A stretch of DNA of 64,000 nucleotides. Origin: Tetragonia tetragonoides (lineage: Eukaryota; Streptophyta; Magnoliopsida; Caryophyllales; Aizoaceae). Numbering within the stretch: position 1 is the first letter of the stretch; every line of letters starts with the position of its first letter. This document shows, in pieces, positions 36,376 to 47,674 of this stretch. The translations under genes were made by a program, and so were the position numbers. The notes under the pieces are model-generated. The model was not told the origin of the DNA, ran no database searches, and saw only the letters and a program-made list of their open reading frames with translations. The stretch covers positions 22,151,307-22,215,306 of the forward strand of contig CM076139.1 of assembly GCA_038025085.1 (NCBI GenBank), in the 5' to 3' direction.

Positions 36376-37670
36376 TATAAGGACCCGGAATTTTCGTCCA
36401 ATCCTTTTTATATGAGTATTGGTTTCCACGGAGTGCGTCCTTATAGAAAATTTGTAAGTTGGGGGTTTAGATAAGTTCAAGGGACCATCGAGTTAGAAAG
36501 GATTTTGTAAAGACATGAATTGAATAAAAACCATGAAAGAGATCACAAATCTGCTATCGGCGTTTTATCGAAGGGACAACCCAATAGCGCAAAAAGTGAA
36601 CTAATCATGTGTATAGAAAGACTCCCGCTCATATAGAACATATGAGTACCCAAAAATAATAGGTTCGTGGGCGAAGGTACGAGGTGGGAAGGTGTTAGGC
36701 ACCCAACTCGCCCGTTTATGACGGCCTCTGCTAACTCAAGTTTGCTTAATAATTTAAAGACATAATTCCCATGCAAAATCGGATTAACAACCTAGACTTA
36801 GACTATTAATTGGTTCATTATAAGCATCACAACATTTATTATTTACCTTTATTTAGACATTCATTCGGTTTGACAAGTTGAGCAGCACAACGACTATACA
36901 GACAATATTTAGGAAGCAATAAAACGCTACTCTAGCATGATATCTACATTAGGACTGCTAGAAAATAAATAATTAAGCAATTAATTTAATTTGATCCCTC
37001 AGGAATATGTACTTGAATTGTAGGCTATATTTGACAAGAATAGTAAAAATAGATCTCATGTTTGAAAGAAAGAGGGGGAAGCTCAGAGTCAATACTACTG
37101 AGAATAGAGGTTGTCAACTGTAGACTGTGTTTTGAACTGAGGGTGGAGGGTCGTATTTATAGGCGTAGGAAGTAGGGCTGGATGGCTGTAAAGGAGCCGA
37201 AATTTGGATTTGGGCCGAAAAAAGAGTCGGGTCAGAAGCTGGGTCAGGGCCGCTAGCGGCCGTTGGAATATGATCAGCGCCGCTAGCGGCGCTGGCCAGG
37301 GCCGCTGACGGCTATCAGCAGCCAGCTGGATGTCGACATAATGACGTAATCCAGTCCGTTTTTATTTTCCGGAGGAATTTAAAATATTCCGAAAAATGTG
37401 AAAAGACCGTTTTACCCTTGAACAGTAAAAGACGGTTTTACCCCTAAATCGCAACTTGGCGACCGGGAGTCGAAAAGTGGCATGAGACGTGTCGTTGGAT
37501 AGCTCTTGCACGGGGCTTTTGAATGAAATGGAATGAAGGAGTGTTTGGAGGAAAAACCTGAGACCTTATCTTAACTATTAAAACAAAAATAGCAGTTCAA
37601 GTTTATAAATTACTCCTTTCATCATCGGGCTTTTGCGGAGAAATCTGAAGACGCTTTTTTGGCGTCTACA
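36376..37670 (-). repeat. TE3 5' LTR (1295 bp)
   Basis: It runs from TATAAGGACCCGGAA to TTTTTGGCGTCTACA. TATAAATA lies on the minus strand at 37154-37161. The GC module at 37241-37325 has GGGCCGCTAGCGGCCG, GCGCCGCTAGCGGCGCTGG and GGCCGCTGACGG, and is upstream of the TATA box for minus-strand transcription. Confidence 0.92.
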
Positions 37671-38152
37671 ATCCAATTTCTTGTTTAGCATTTACTACCC
37701 ATTTTTAGCAGCAGGTTAAATTTTTGTTTCTTGTTTAGCATTTTTAACTACCCATTTCTTTTGATTTGTTTAGTAGCGCTTTTAATGTTATAGACAAATG
37801 CATGATTTTAAACTAATCTCTGTTCCTAGTTGTTTACAATTCAACAAGTTTACCTCCTGTTTTGCTCACCTCTTGCTTACCATTCAAATGCATAAAGAAT
37901 GGAGTGTTTAAATCAATGTTATACAAAAATGAATTGTTAGCTTTAGTATTGTAAAAAATAAGGCACAATTAATCATACCCCCTGTTATCATTGTGAAAAA
38001 TAATAATGCTAGGCTATTTTTCAAAATTTGATTCAACATTTGATTTGATTAAAGTACAAAATTCACCAGAAAAAAAGGGGTTAGTTTGATGTGGCTTAGC
38101 ACTGTACATTTTCTATGCTGCTAACTAAAAATCATTACAGGGTTACCAAAAC

Positions 38153-38557
38153 ATGGCTTCACCTAGTGATCAGAAGAAAATGGAAAAAATCGATGTAGAG
38201 GAGATAGAAGGACTTGATGACCTTCTAACACAACATATCTTCCCAAAGTGTGACAAATTGACACTATGGGAATCTAGAGCCCTATTCCCTTTCAAGATGA
38301 CAGAATTTGATGAAGTTCTGACACGCCATGTCTTAACAAAACTTAACAATGATGTCCTGAGAAGTGTTTCTAAGATAAATAAAAAATGGTCTATGCTAGC
38401 TCGGCACAGCAGGTCAATCAAAGCCAACAAATCTACGACTGACAGGCGAGCACTTGAAGCCGCTCAGAGGATTGAAGCCGAAGCTGCTAATGTAGCTTCA
38501 GCTGATGCTGTTGATTCAAACGAGCAAGAGTCCAACACCCTAGAGGACATTGACTAA
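38153..38557 (+). CDS. Intact 134-codon gene of element M, F-box-like motif
   Basis: ATG at 38153 opens MASPSDQKKMEKIDVEEIEG; the frame closes at TAA 38555-38557 with an acidic end. The middle reads HVLTKLNNDVLRSVSKINKK and WSMLARHSRSIKA, which recalls LDPEDLFAASKVSNKWNKMA of the minus-strand F-box-like gene, so the two may be related. A splice acceptor (TTACAG) sits at 38139, 13 bases before ATG. A matching donor, CAG-GTATGT, lies at 22731-22737. TE3 would then lie inside a 5'-UTR intron, originally about 0.5 kb. It is the only coding region of M without visible damage. The product is not recognised. Confidence 0.6.
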   Translation: MASPSDQKKMEKIDVEEIEGLDDLLTQHIFPKCDKLTLWESRALFPFKMTEFDEVLTRHVLTKLNNDVLRSVSKINKKWSMLARHSRSIKANKSTTDRRALEAAQRIEAEAANVASADAVDSNEQESNTLEDID

Positions 38558-38869
38558 AGGGATAGAAATCAAAAACCTTTAGGAAAGCTTAATTTAGGGA
38601 CACATATAAAAAATTGATTTTTGCTTGTATCTGTATTTACTTTTGGTTGGTATGCATATAAGGGGTGAATCTTATATAGGAATGTCACTTTTTGATAAAT
38701 GTACTTATGCACCAACCTTGAAACCAATGCTTTCTGAAAAGCTGCTATAAATGAATGATATATTTTGTAAGTTTATTATGAATATTGCTTTATATCGAAA
38801 AATGAGTTATGACTATTGATTTCATATATTGAATTATATCCCATATACTACATAAACTCATAGAGAAAC

Positions 38870-39620
38870 ATTAATGAACTCAGCAAATCAAATGGATAAA
38901 ATCTGCAATGAATTCATCCTAAAATTTCAATGAATTCATCCCAAAAAGTCAATGAATTCATCCCAAAAAAGGAATGAATTCAGAACAAAATAATTGTTTT
39001 CCAAACTATGTCAATAATGAAATCTCCATATCAAATGACAAAACAAAACTTTATCTCTAACCAAATGAATTCTGACAAAGGAAGAGTCAAGTGTTCTTTG
39101 GGGGAGTGAAACCTCATGACCAAAGCTAAAATACTAGCTATTAAAAGGATATGCTCAACGAGAATTACCAGTCAAATATCTCGGAGTTCCTCTCTCTATT
39201 CGGAGATTGACTGTATCTCAATATCATATCCTAGTGCACAAGATGACAGCGAGACTTAGAGCACGCAGGACAGCTAGGCATCTTTCCTACACAGGAAGAT
39301 TGTGATTGATCAAATCTGTTTTGTTTGGCGTTCAGGCATTTTGGACCCCACCATTTGTGTTACCTCACAGTTTTGATTTGGTTGCAGTGTCCCTCGTAGA
39401 TGTATGACATGGGGACAAAAGATAGAATAGATGCTGAAAAAGTGTAGAGGAAAATTTGTTCGAGCAGCAGATTTTAGAGCTTGGTTTGCTGAGCTTTTAT
39501 ACAACATCTGGATTGATACCAAACTTTTAATGAATTCATACCAAACTTTGAATGAATTCATACCAAAAGTTCAATGAATTCATGCCAAAGTTTCAATGAA
39601 TTTATAACAAAGTTTCAATG
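38870..39620. repeat. TGAATTCA-rich block flanking a LINE fragment
   Basis: Clusters of AATGAATTCATCCCAAAA-like units lie at about 38910-38985 and AATGAATTCATACCAAA-like units at about 39530-39600. Between them is a LINE fragment. The motif is the same as in 17560-19400. Confidence 0.75.
39078..39390 (+). pseudogene. L1-type LINE reverse transcriptase fragment
   Basis: The plus strand reads GYAQRELPVKYLGVPLSIRR, then HKMTARLRARRTARHLSYTG, RL-stop and LIKSVLFGVQAFW. This is the conserved C-terminal part of plant L1 ORF2 (LPVKYLGVPL ... LSYAGRLQLI). One internal TGA is visible. No 5' part or poly-A tail is seen; the piece is a short relic inside element M. Confidence 0.8.
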
Positions 39621-39699
39621 AATCTCAAGTTTAATTTACAGACTAGAAGCACGGACTCGTAAATATCTCTCGTAAATGAAAATAACTTCCTAGGTGATA

Positions 39700-42125
39700 C
39701 ACCATGTATGTTGTATTTCGCACAACTAATTCTATATTGGACTATTTTAATATTTTGGTATGAAACGCTCTTTTAAATTGATCTACATCTAAAATAAAAT
39801 GAATGTAAAAAAGGACTAATTTATGAACATAATTTGAGGATACTTCAAATAAACTTCACAAAAGAATAAGAAAAAATAATTTAATGAAGTAAGATTTTTA
39901 TTTTTTAGAGTTACATAACTTAAAATATGTTATTTTGAAGTTTGAAATAATAAGCAAATAAATTATATAATAAAGTCGAGTGATATTGATCATTTGGCAC
40001 TTGGATCATGATTTGTTAAGATATGTGACAAAGTTGCATATGAGACGTCAACGTGTCATCTTTACACGAACATTCCCTCTTATATGGCGTCTACATGTTA
40101 TCAGTGCATGGTAAGGACTCAACTTGTATAGGTCACATATATCTCCATTTAAAGCCTTTTTCAAATCCAATCCATTGAAATAAGATTTATGATTTTTTTT
40201 ACTTACGTAACTAAAATTATTTTAATTTTTAAAATAAAAATATGCTAATATATATGTAATAAAGTTAACTAATGTTGAGGCATCAAGGAAAAACACTTGG
40301 ATGATGAGTTGTTAGGCTATGTGACAAACTTTGCTAATATGGTGACTTCGGTGTCATCGTCACACGATTTTGGGCCTCTATGTGGCGTCTTGCATGTCGT
40401 GCACACACGAAAAGAAAAAGAGAAATATTTTTACTAATATATTTAATAAAGACATTAAAAATTTATGGTATGAAATTATAAATATTATTTGTGAAATACA
40501 TTTAATTTTATTCGTAGGATGCATGCTAATTCTTTAAATAATAGTATAATTTCATGTCTCCCTCATAATTTACTTCTAAATATCCTTTTAAATTGATCTA
40601 CATCTAAAATAGAATGAATGTAAAAATTGATTGATTTATGTAATTTGAGCCTACTTTAAAATTCCCATAGAAAAAAAAAAGATTAATTAATCTCTCTCTT
40701 AGTTAAAAATCAATCTCTTATTGCAATTGGATTTTTGGCAATTGAATAAAATCAATTAGTGGTGAGCAAAACTTTTCCACTTTCTAAAGTTATATTCAAC
40801 AATTGGGTCCTAAATATTTATTTCTCAAATGTGCTAGGTATTATCAATGTTCGTAAATTACAAAATAGCTTATAAGGAGTGTTACTTGAATCCTACTCTT
40901 TGTTTGCGTGACATTTATATTACATAAATATGTCTAAAGTGCTATATTAAAGTCTCAATAAATTTGCTAAGAAAGCATTAGAGTAGATGATGAGTTGACA
41001 TTCATGTTTCATCCCCACACGAAATGTCTGTCCATATGGCATCTGTATATGAAAAATGACTCCGTTTTCATTATAAATATAAAATATTTATTACAAATTG
41101 AATTTAAATGTTTAGAATATGTTTTCGTTACTAATATTCAAGTGCGATTTACAACTAATATAATACAAATATGGATATCTTAATGTCTTATCCAATTAGT
41201 TTTTACCAAACCTTTTCAAAATCAATCTAATCAACTATGATTTATAATTTTTAGATTTATGTAATTAAAGATATGTTATTTTGTAGTTTGAAATTATATG
41301 CACATAAATCAAATAATAAATTCGAGTAATAATAAACTTCTGACACTTGATTGATCCATTAAGCTATGTGGCCAAATTGTACACATGTGACATCTATGTG
41401 TCATCTTCACACGAACATTTGCTCTTATGAGGCATCCTACATGTCATTACCGCATGGAAATGACCCAACTTTTATAGGACATATATATTTTATTTTGAAG
41501 GTTTTTTCAAATCCAATCCATTGAAGTAATATTCATAATTTTTGGACTTATGATGAGGCATTAATGAGTGACACTTGGATGAAGAGTTGTTAGGCTATGT
41601 GGCAAGCTTTGCTTACGTGACGCTTAGGTGTCATTGTCACACGAATTTATACCTCCTACGTGGCGTCCTATGTATCGTGCCCACACGAATTGGACTCACT
41701 TTTATACGTATACCGATGTGGCACGTATGTGTTATCTTCACACGTACATATCCCTCCCATGTGGCGTCCCGCCTATCATCCTCACACAAAAAGAACCCAA
41801 CTTTATAGCACATAGTACATATGTATCTCATTTTGAAGTATTTTTCGAACCTATTCCAATGAAGTAAGCATTATAATTTTTAAATTTGCATAAAAAAAGT
41901 TATTTTATTTTATAATTTGAATAATATTATAATAATTATATTATTGTTCTATTTGTGATCATGCATTAATGATTTACCCACTTGATGAGTGGCTTAGGTG
42001 GCGACACACGTGTCATCAGCACACGAATTTGGGCGCTTGCGTGGCGTCCCACGTGTCGTCCTCAGGCAGATATAAATGCTTGCATGGCATCCCACGTGGC
42101 GTGCCCACACGTAACTGACTCAACT
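39700..42125. repeat. Diverged repeat array with TGTGGC and CACACGA blocks
   Basis: Seven loose copies of a block lie at about 40008, 40298, 40988, 41346, 41570, 41706 and 41980. Each has parts of: GATGAGTTGTTAGGCTATGTG, a GTGTCATC step, CACACGAA, ACGTGGCGTCC and a second CACACG. AT-rich segments between them also repeat (for example TTTTAAATTGATCTACATCT at 39744 and 40591). The last copy has CACGTGTCATC, CACGTGTCGTC and CACGTGGCG. No coding potential is seen. Confidence 0.65.
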
Positions 42126-42128
42126 TTA

Positions 42129-42153
42129 TTATATATATATATATATATATTAT
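42129..42153. repeat. (TA)n microsatellite
   Basis: A run of alternating T and A closes the diverged repeat array. Confidence 0.8.
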
Positions 42154-42635
42154 ATGGTATGATGTGTTTTTGAGGGAGTTGGATGACACCCCCAAAAACT
42201 TCTCCCAAGCAACATAGCCAACGCCATCAATTTAGAGATGTGCTTTGGGCAGAGTTGGATCACACACTCTCCCCCCTCCCCCAATAGAAAATGAATTCAG
42301 GACTCATATAGATAAAAAAAATCAAAACTTTATTGCAATGAATTCTGGAACTATTGATTTGATATACTCAATTTGATATACTGAATTTCTCACAAATACA
42401 AAATGAATTCATACCAATATTTCAATGAATTCAGAATAAAAATGATTGTTTCCAAATCTGTATCAAAATGAAGAACAAAACATAACACTACAACCTCCAA
42501 CCATATCACTTATACCACCTCAATTCAAACAAAAAAGTATAAAAAACTACTAGCTAGGCTTTATAACTTATGTCTGCAACAACACACCTTCTAATCACCC
42601 CGAAGCAGCATCTTTTTGATATGCAGCAGGAAGTA

Positions 42636-45600
42636 CTACGCTTGTCCTGTGCTTGATGCGTACTGTGTGGCCATAAAACTTGATGCACCTCCTTGTGGAT
42701 GAACCAAATATCGTTCCCTAGCCATCTGATCAACAACATCCTGTATCCATGCAAACAGTTAAGAAATTCCACTTTAGCACATAATCTAAGAAAAACTTGA
42801 ATAAAAACATAGAAATATATAACAAAAAATACCTTAACCGCTTCTTGCACAACTTGTTTGTATGCATCCTTGCCCTTTTCACTGCAGCACATTTCCGTCC
42901 TCTTATTGTCTTGCATATCTTATCTTTTGTGCTCATTCTCCTCGTGTTCCTTTCTCCAACAGCTCTCTTACCTTCAGGATTCCGTATTAAATTACTTGCA
43001 CCTTCTGAATCTTCATTATCATCACAGTTAATCGCAGCCCCAAATTCAGTTTGCACATTGTCTCTTATTTTCTGAAATCCTTCTTCACAATATTCTCTTG
43101 CCTTCTTATTACATTCACTAACTGACATCAAGTTTTAAACTTACCAACCCTTTTTTTCCACCAAATCGAAGTAGCAACCATATTATGCCCTGGCTTCCTT
43201 CCTATTACCCCAACATCATCAACTTTCTTACACGCTTTCGTCCACCTGGGAAGGATGTACTGGTCTGGAATTCTCTAGACACACATAAGATTATAAATCC
43301 TCAAAACATGATAACACAAAATGACATTCTGAATGAAGTTGTTGCAACTGCATGAAGCAATCTGCACTTGAGGATCCACAACCACTTCATGTCGAAAAAT
43401 GTCAAGACCTTACCTCCACATATGATATATAAACTTCCCATCTACAACACCAGCGAATTTTTAGCTGCAAGCTGCATCAGCCATGAACTGCTCTTCCAAC
43501 ATCCGATATGCACTCATTGTATAAACCTCTCTTGCATGAACTAGCAAAACCACATGATCAATGATCATCTCTGGCGTCTCATATTCATTTGAGTGAATGA
43601 ATTTATTTTCATCTCCAAGTATGAACGACATCACAGAATAGGGAATAGAAGTCACATAAGCCTGTTGTTTTCCTTAGCCTGTGGCAGATAGCATGGTTAG
43701 TTGATTCCCTGCGTTACGATGACAAAATTCCAGCTGAAAAGTTCTCTTTGGAAAAAGCAGGGCACCATTTCTCCCTGTTAGAATAGAATTCCTTCATCCA
43801 GGGGTGATCCGCAGAGTTGTATCTCTCAATCAACCTAATAGGAATGAATTTTCCAAACAATCAGGAATGAGTGTTAGAATAATTTGCATTGAAAATTCAT
43901 TAACTGATCAAACAAAAAGCCAATGAATACAACCAAAAAAACTACATACCTTGCCCAGTAAAAGTTTCTACAACTGTATCAACCCCTTTCATCAAGTGAT
44001 CAAACAACTCAATGAATCCTGGTTGGCTCCTCAACATCTTTATCGTGTCCCTTGAATTCTTTGTGATATGCCAAATGCAAAGCCTATGTTTTGAGGTCTG
44101 AAACTCTGTTCTTATCGCAGCTGCCATTGCTTTAGATTGATCAGTCATGTTAGTCTTAGGAACAACGTTGCCCATAGAGAGAAGGAACGTCTTGAACAAC
44201 TAAACAAATGACTCAATTCTTTCATTAATCATAAACGACCCACAACCAAACATCACATTGTTGGTGTGGTTGTTGATTCCAATAAAAGGCTGACAAATCA
44301 TGTCATACTTGTTAGTACGATATGTAGTATCATGTATAACAAGATCACCAAACAACTCGTAATCCAATCTCATTTGTTCATCACGCCAAAAAAAGCTACA
44401 AAGCCTTTCAGCATCATGACATTCAAAGTCAAAATAGAAGTCCTTTTCATTCTGCTCCCTTCTCTTGAATAGTTCAATGAGTGTGTTAGCATCACCACCA
44501 TCAAACCTCTTTGCATCATCTTCAGCTAATGCATTATATGCGTCATTGTTTGTAAAACCAACCATTGGAGATCCTCCAGACTCTTGCTTCAACAACCTTA
44601 TTGCATCAGCAATAGGTAACCCGCACTTCCTAAAAATTTTCAGAAAAGCCAATTGTTCCTATGAAACACCTCTGTGAGATCTCATTAAATGTGCATGCTG
44701 CTCAGGGGATAAAGGATGATTTTGAATCATCACATGCTTAGTTAATGTCCAAGTACCCTCTCTATCAACATCAAACTGAATATGAGCCTTGCATCCAATT
44801 CTTATAATTGATTTTGCATAACACCGATCACGTTTCTTTGACTCATCCTTAAATTCTTCTTTCTGACAGCAAAATTGCCTCATCGAAACAGTATTATCAA
44901 CTCTGCGTCTTATCTTACTCTTCCGAGTACTAAAACCCTTACACAATGCATAGCTATTGTACCTTTCATAAGTCGCTTCCTCATTTTTAACAACTAAACT
45001 TAACCGCTCAGAAGTTTCAACCTCTTTTACAATCATTCTAGAACCACCTAAAAAACATTGACATATTCATTTACAAAAACATTGAATAAAACGCAAGAAA
45101 ACAACATTATCAATAGACAAATCATCAACCAAAACACCATTTGAATTCATTAACAATATGAATTCATTTCCAAACTTGAAAAAAGGAGAAAAACAGATCA
45201 ATAAATTCAAGGAAATGAATTTTGAATTGTACAATAAATAAATTAACAATATCAATTATAGAAACCAACAAGAATAAAAATGAATACAAAGGATCCAAAG
45301 TTGAATTAATAATTAACAACGGAGAATTCATTCATTGACAACTAAAATTCATTACCTACACAATAACAATTCATTGCCTAAAACACAAAAATTCATTAAA
45401 TTAACAATTTGAATTTATTCCCTAACCAATGAATAGAAATGAATCAATACAACAACATTCATTTTTTAACCAACAGATCAATGAATTCATGTAAATGAAT
45501 TTTCAATTGTACAGGAAGTAAACTAACAATATCAATTATAGAATCCAGCAGGAATAAATGAATACAGGGATCCAAACTTGAATTAGTAATTAACAAGGGA

Positions 45601-46077
45601 GAATTCATTCATTAACAACTAAAATTCATTACCTACATAATAACAGTTCATTGGCTAAACACAAAAAATTCATTAAAAAATCGTTAACAATTTGAATTTA
45701 TTCCCTAACCAATGAATAGGAATCAAAATCACTACAACATAATTCATCTTTTAACCAACTAATCAATGAATTCAATGAATGAATTTTGAATTGCACAGTA
45801 AATTCATTACCAACTAATAACAATTCATTGCTTAAAACACAAAAATTCATTACCAAAACACATACCACAAATTCAAACACCTTGCATTACACATAAACTA
45901 TTAGAATTCATTGGCTAAAAGAACATTGTAGAAGAACAAATTCATTTACTCTCAATTCAAAATTCATTCATGGAATTGAAAAAAAAAACCCTCTTCCTTG
46001 CAGCTCAACTTTTTCTTCTTCAAATGGAGCAGATTCAACTGGAACAGATGAAAAATCTGGTTCGACATCTGTAATCT
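42636..46077 (-). pseudogene. FAR1-type Mutator transposase pseudogene of element M
   Basis: Reading on the minus strand: an acidic exon (about 46077-45990, DVEPDFSSVPVESAPFEEEK); a FAR1 DNA-binding domain (45036-44659, YERYNSYALCKGFSTRKSK, CKAHIQFDV); the MULE core (44652-43950) with DTTYRTNKYDM, TDQSKAM and HRLCIWHI; REKWCPAFSKENFSAGIL (about 43800); a SWIM finger CSCNNFIQNVILCYH (near 43360); a Lys/Arg-rich tail (43131 on) and a last exon ending at 42636. FRS proteins of plants descend from such transposases. Damage: TAG near 44656, TAG at 44200-44202 (Trp lost), TAA near 43712 (SS-stop-RRES), a shift near 42915. Confidence 0.85.
45060..45970. repeat. AATTCATT/TGAATT-rich repeats, period about 280 bp
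   Basis: Units starting near 45197, 45475 and 45760 share ATCAATGAATTCA, GAATTTTGAATTGTACA, AGAATTCATTCATTAACAAC and CCCTAACCAATGAATAG. They fill an apparent intron of the minus-strand transposase gene. Confidence 0.75.
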
Positions 46078-46354
46078 ACAGAAAAGAACATCAAATTCGC
46101 GATCAAATATCAAAAAACAAATTCGCAAAAAGCACAAAATCGCAAAGGAGAAAAACGAAAAAGAAGCACAAACTAGCCTTCAATGGAGCTCGAAATAGCA
46201 GCAACTTGTCAATAGACAAAAAGGAGAGAGAAAACGAAAGAGGACAGAGGAATTTGAGCTCAACAATGGAGTTTTACTGAAAAGACCAGAGAGAAAACAA
46301 AAAAGGAGAGAGAAATTCAATTATCTAGGTATTGGTGAAAAGAGCAAAACAAAT

Positions 46355-46397
46355 AAACGCGTTTTTTTTTTTTGCGAAACGGTAAAAAAACGCGTTT
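46355..46397. other. Perfect 14-bp inverted repeat near the right end of element M
   Basis: AAACGCGTTTTTTT (46355-46368) and AAAAAAACGCGTTT (46384-46397) are exact inverted copies with a 15-base loop. Nearby CGAAACG and CGCCGTTTTACGCGCGCC add CpG-rich sequence. It may mark the end of M or a promoter of the minus-strand transposase; neither is shown. Confidence 0.5.
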
Positions 46398-47051
46398 CGA
46401 AACGTCACTTACCAAAACAACGCCGTTTTACGCGCGCCAACTCCGTCACTCTCCATGGAGCTAGGAGTATATAAAAATTTGCGTAATTGAGCCTACCACC
46501 TATACATTGATCTAGTTTGCACTAACATACCAACAAATGATCGATTTGAAGTTTATTTTGAACCATCATTTAAAGAGAGAGCGCTAGTTACCACAACACA
46601 CTAATCCGTAACAAATAAGTTAAACTAGACTGTCCTGATAGTTTTACGGGGTTGTAGCTCCAATTCATCTAGGTATCTACTTGTAAAAAGAGAGACATTA
46701 CTAATGCAAGCACTTTCAAGTTATGTCGAAATTCAAACTTCTAACCTTAGACAAGTCTCAACCATTATGCTACAAAATATGGTTTGAGATGTCAGCTTTC
46801 AAATTCCAAAAGATGGAAAGCAAAAACAAAACAAAATAGTCCTTAGTATTAACTTAAAATACGGAATTCAACAAGGAAAAATACACTAAAACCTCTATGA
46901 ATTAATGATATTGAAACCATGAGATTTTATTAATTTTGAGAGGGTGTTAATTACATAAACTAATAATTTATTAATTTAAAGAGAGCAACTACTCAAGATA
47001 GCATTTATGAACTTGTGTAAATGTATGGTGATCTCAGTTGTCGTAATAACA

Positions 47052-47674
47052 TGCGTACCGTTCCTGGCATTTTAGGGGTCCTAGGGCGAAATGAAAATAA
47101 GGGCCCCGACTTTAGGTATCAATAACTTGTTTTACTTGAAAAAAAAAAACATATAAATACAAAAATATCAAGTGCGAAAAGGAAAAATGGTAGCAATGAC
47201 GCATATTCGACCCTATTCTCAAAAAGATACTACCTTCGTTTCAATTTCTTTCTACTTAACCTTTTGAGATAAAGTTTATGAAATTTGACCATTAACTTAT
47301 AAAAAATATAAATATCTACAAAGTAAAGATACTCTTTAATTAGAGTATTTATAAATCTGTTTTTTTTAATATCATATTTTTAGAATTTTTATATTTATAG
47401 AGTTGTAATTATCTATGGTTAATGTGTTGGTTTGGATGCGGTGAAAAGTCAAATGAAAACAAGAATAAGGAACAGAAGGAGTAGTACATTTTATAGATAT
47501 CACCTCTTAAAAAATATTATAACACTGAAAAGTGGAAGCCACTGATCCACACATTCACGTATGTTTCTATAATGCAACAATCAATATATAAATAAACTCC
47601 TGAGTTTATGGGCCCCTTCTAACGATGTGCCCTGGGTGGTCGCACCTCTGGCCTACCCCTCTGAGACGGCCATG
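47052..47674. mobile_element. hAT-like MITE
   Basis: The ends carry GGGGTCCTAGGGCGAAATGA with AAGGGCCCC on the left, and GCCCTGGGTGGTCGCACC with GAGACGGCCATG on the right, as in plant hAT MITEs with CAGGGCCGTC ends. It is flanked by TAATAACA (47044-47051) and TATTAACA (47675-47682), an eight-base duplication with one mismatch. It encodes nothing. Confidence 0.65.
47228..47486. mobile_element. Stowaway-like MITE inside the hAT-like MITE
   Basis: The left end TACTACCTTCGTTTCAATTT and the right end GGAACAGAAGGAGTAGTA are imperfect inverted copies of the CTCCCTCCGTtyc-type terminus, with TA at each edge. It is about 259 bp and must have arrived after the hAT-like MITE. Confidence 0.6.

Larger units (their letters stand above)
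22758..37670 (-). mobile_element. TE3: Tat-like LTR retrotransposon with two antisense genes, complete ends
   Basis: LTRs at 22758-24075 and 36376-37670 are flanked by ATCCC and ATCCA, a five-base target duplication with one mismatch. Minus-strand order from the right: PBS, gag remnant, RT, RNase H, archaeal-type RNase H, integrase. Left of pol lie plus-strand gene B and gene A, tandem repeats and a polypurine tract. In about 430 bp of LTR that I compared, roughly 20 positions differ, near 5 percent, and one copy lacks 13 bp. Capsid and protease domains are missing, so it could not move alone. Confidence 0.92.
14620..46450. mobile_element. Element M: Mutator-like transposon region, split by TE1, TE2 and TE3
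   Basis: The blocks 14620-19848, 21479-22757 and 37671 to about 46450 share one feature seen nowhere else here, very dense TGAATTCA motifs in non-coding DNA. Together they hold a Ulp1-like protease, an F-box-like gene, a 134-codon gene and a FAR1-type MULE transposase. MULEs carrying Ulp1-like genes are known in plants (Kaonashi and VANDAL types). Treating the blocks as one element is inference. I found no terminal inverted repeats: the left end is outside the window, and the right end is placed near 46.4 kb only because the motif stops there. Confidence 0.6.

Noticed and set aside
40000..42120. Stress-responsive promoter with ABRE or G-box sites
   Set aside because: The CACGTG cores are part of a diverged repeat, and no gene start lies next to them.
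14620..46450. A normal host gene cluster instead of a transposon
   Set aside because: The presence of a MULE transposase, shared motif arrays and decayed frames argue against it; only the 134-codon gene remains open to that reading.
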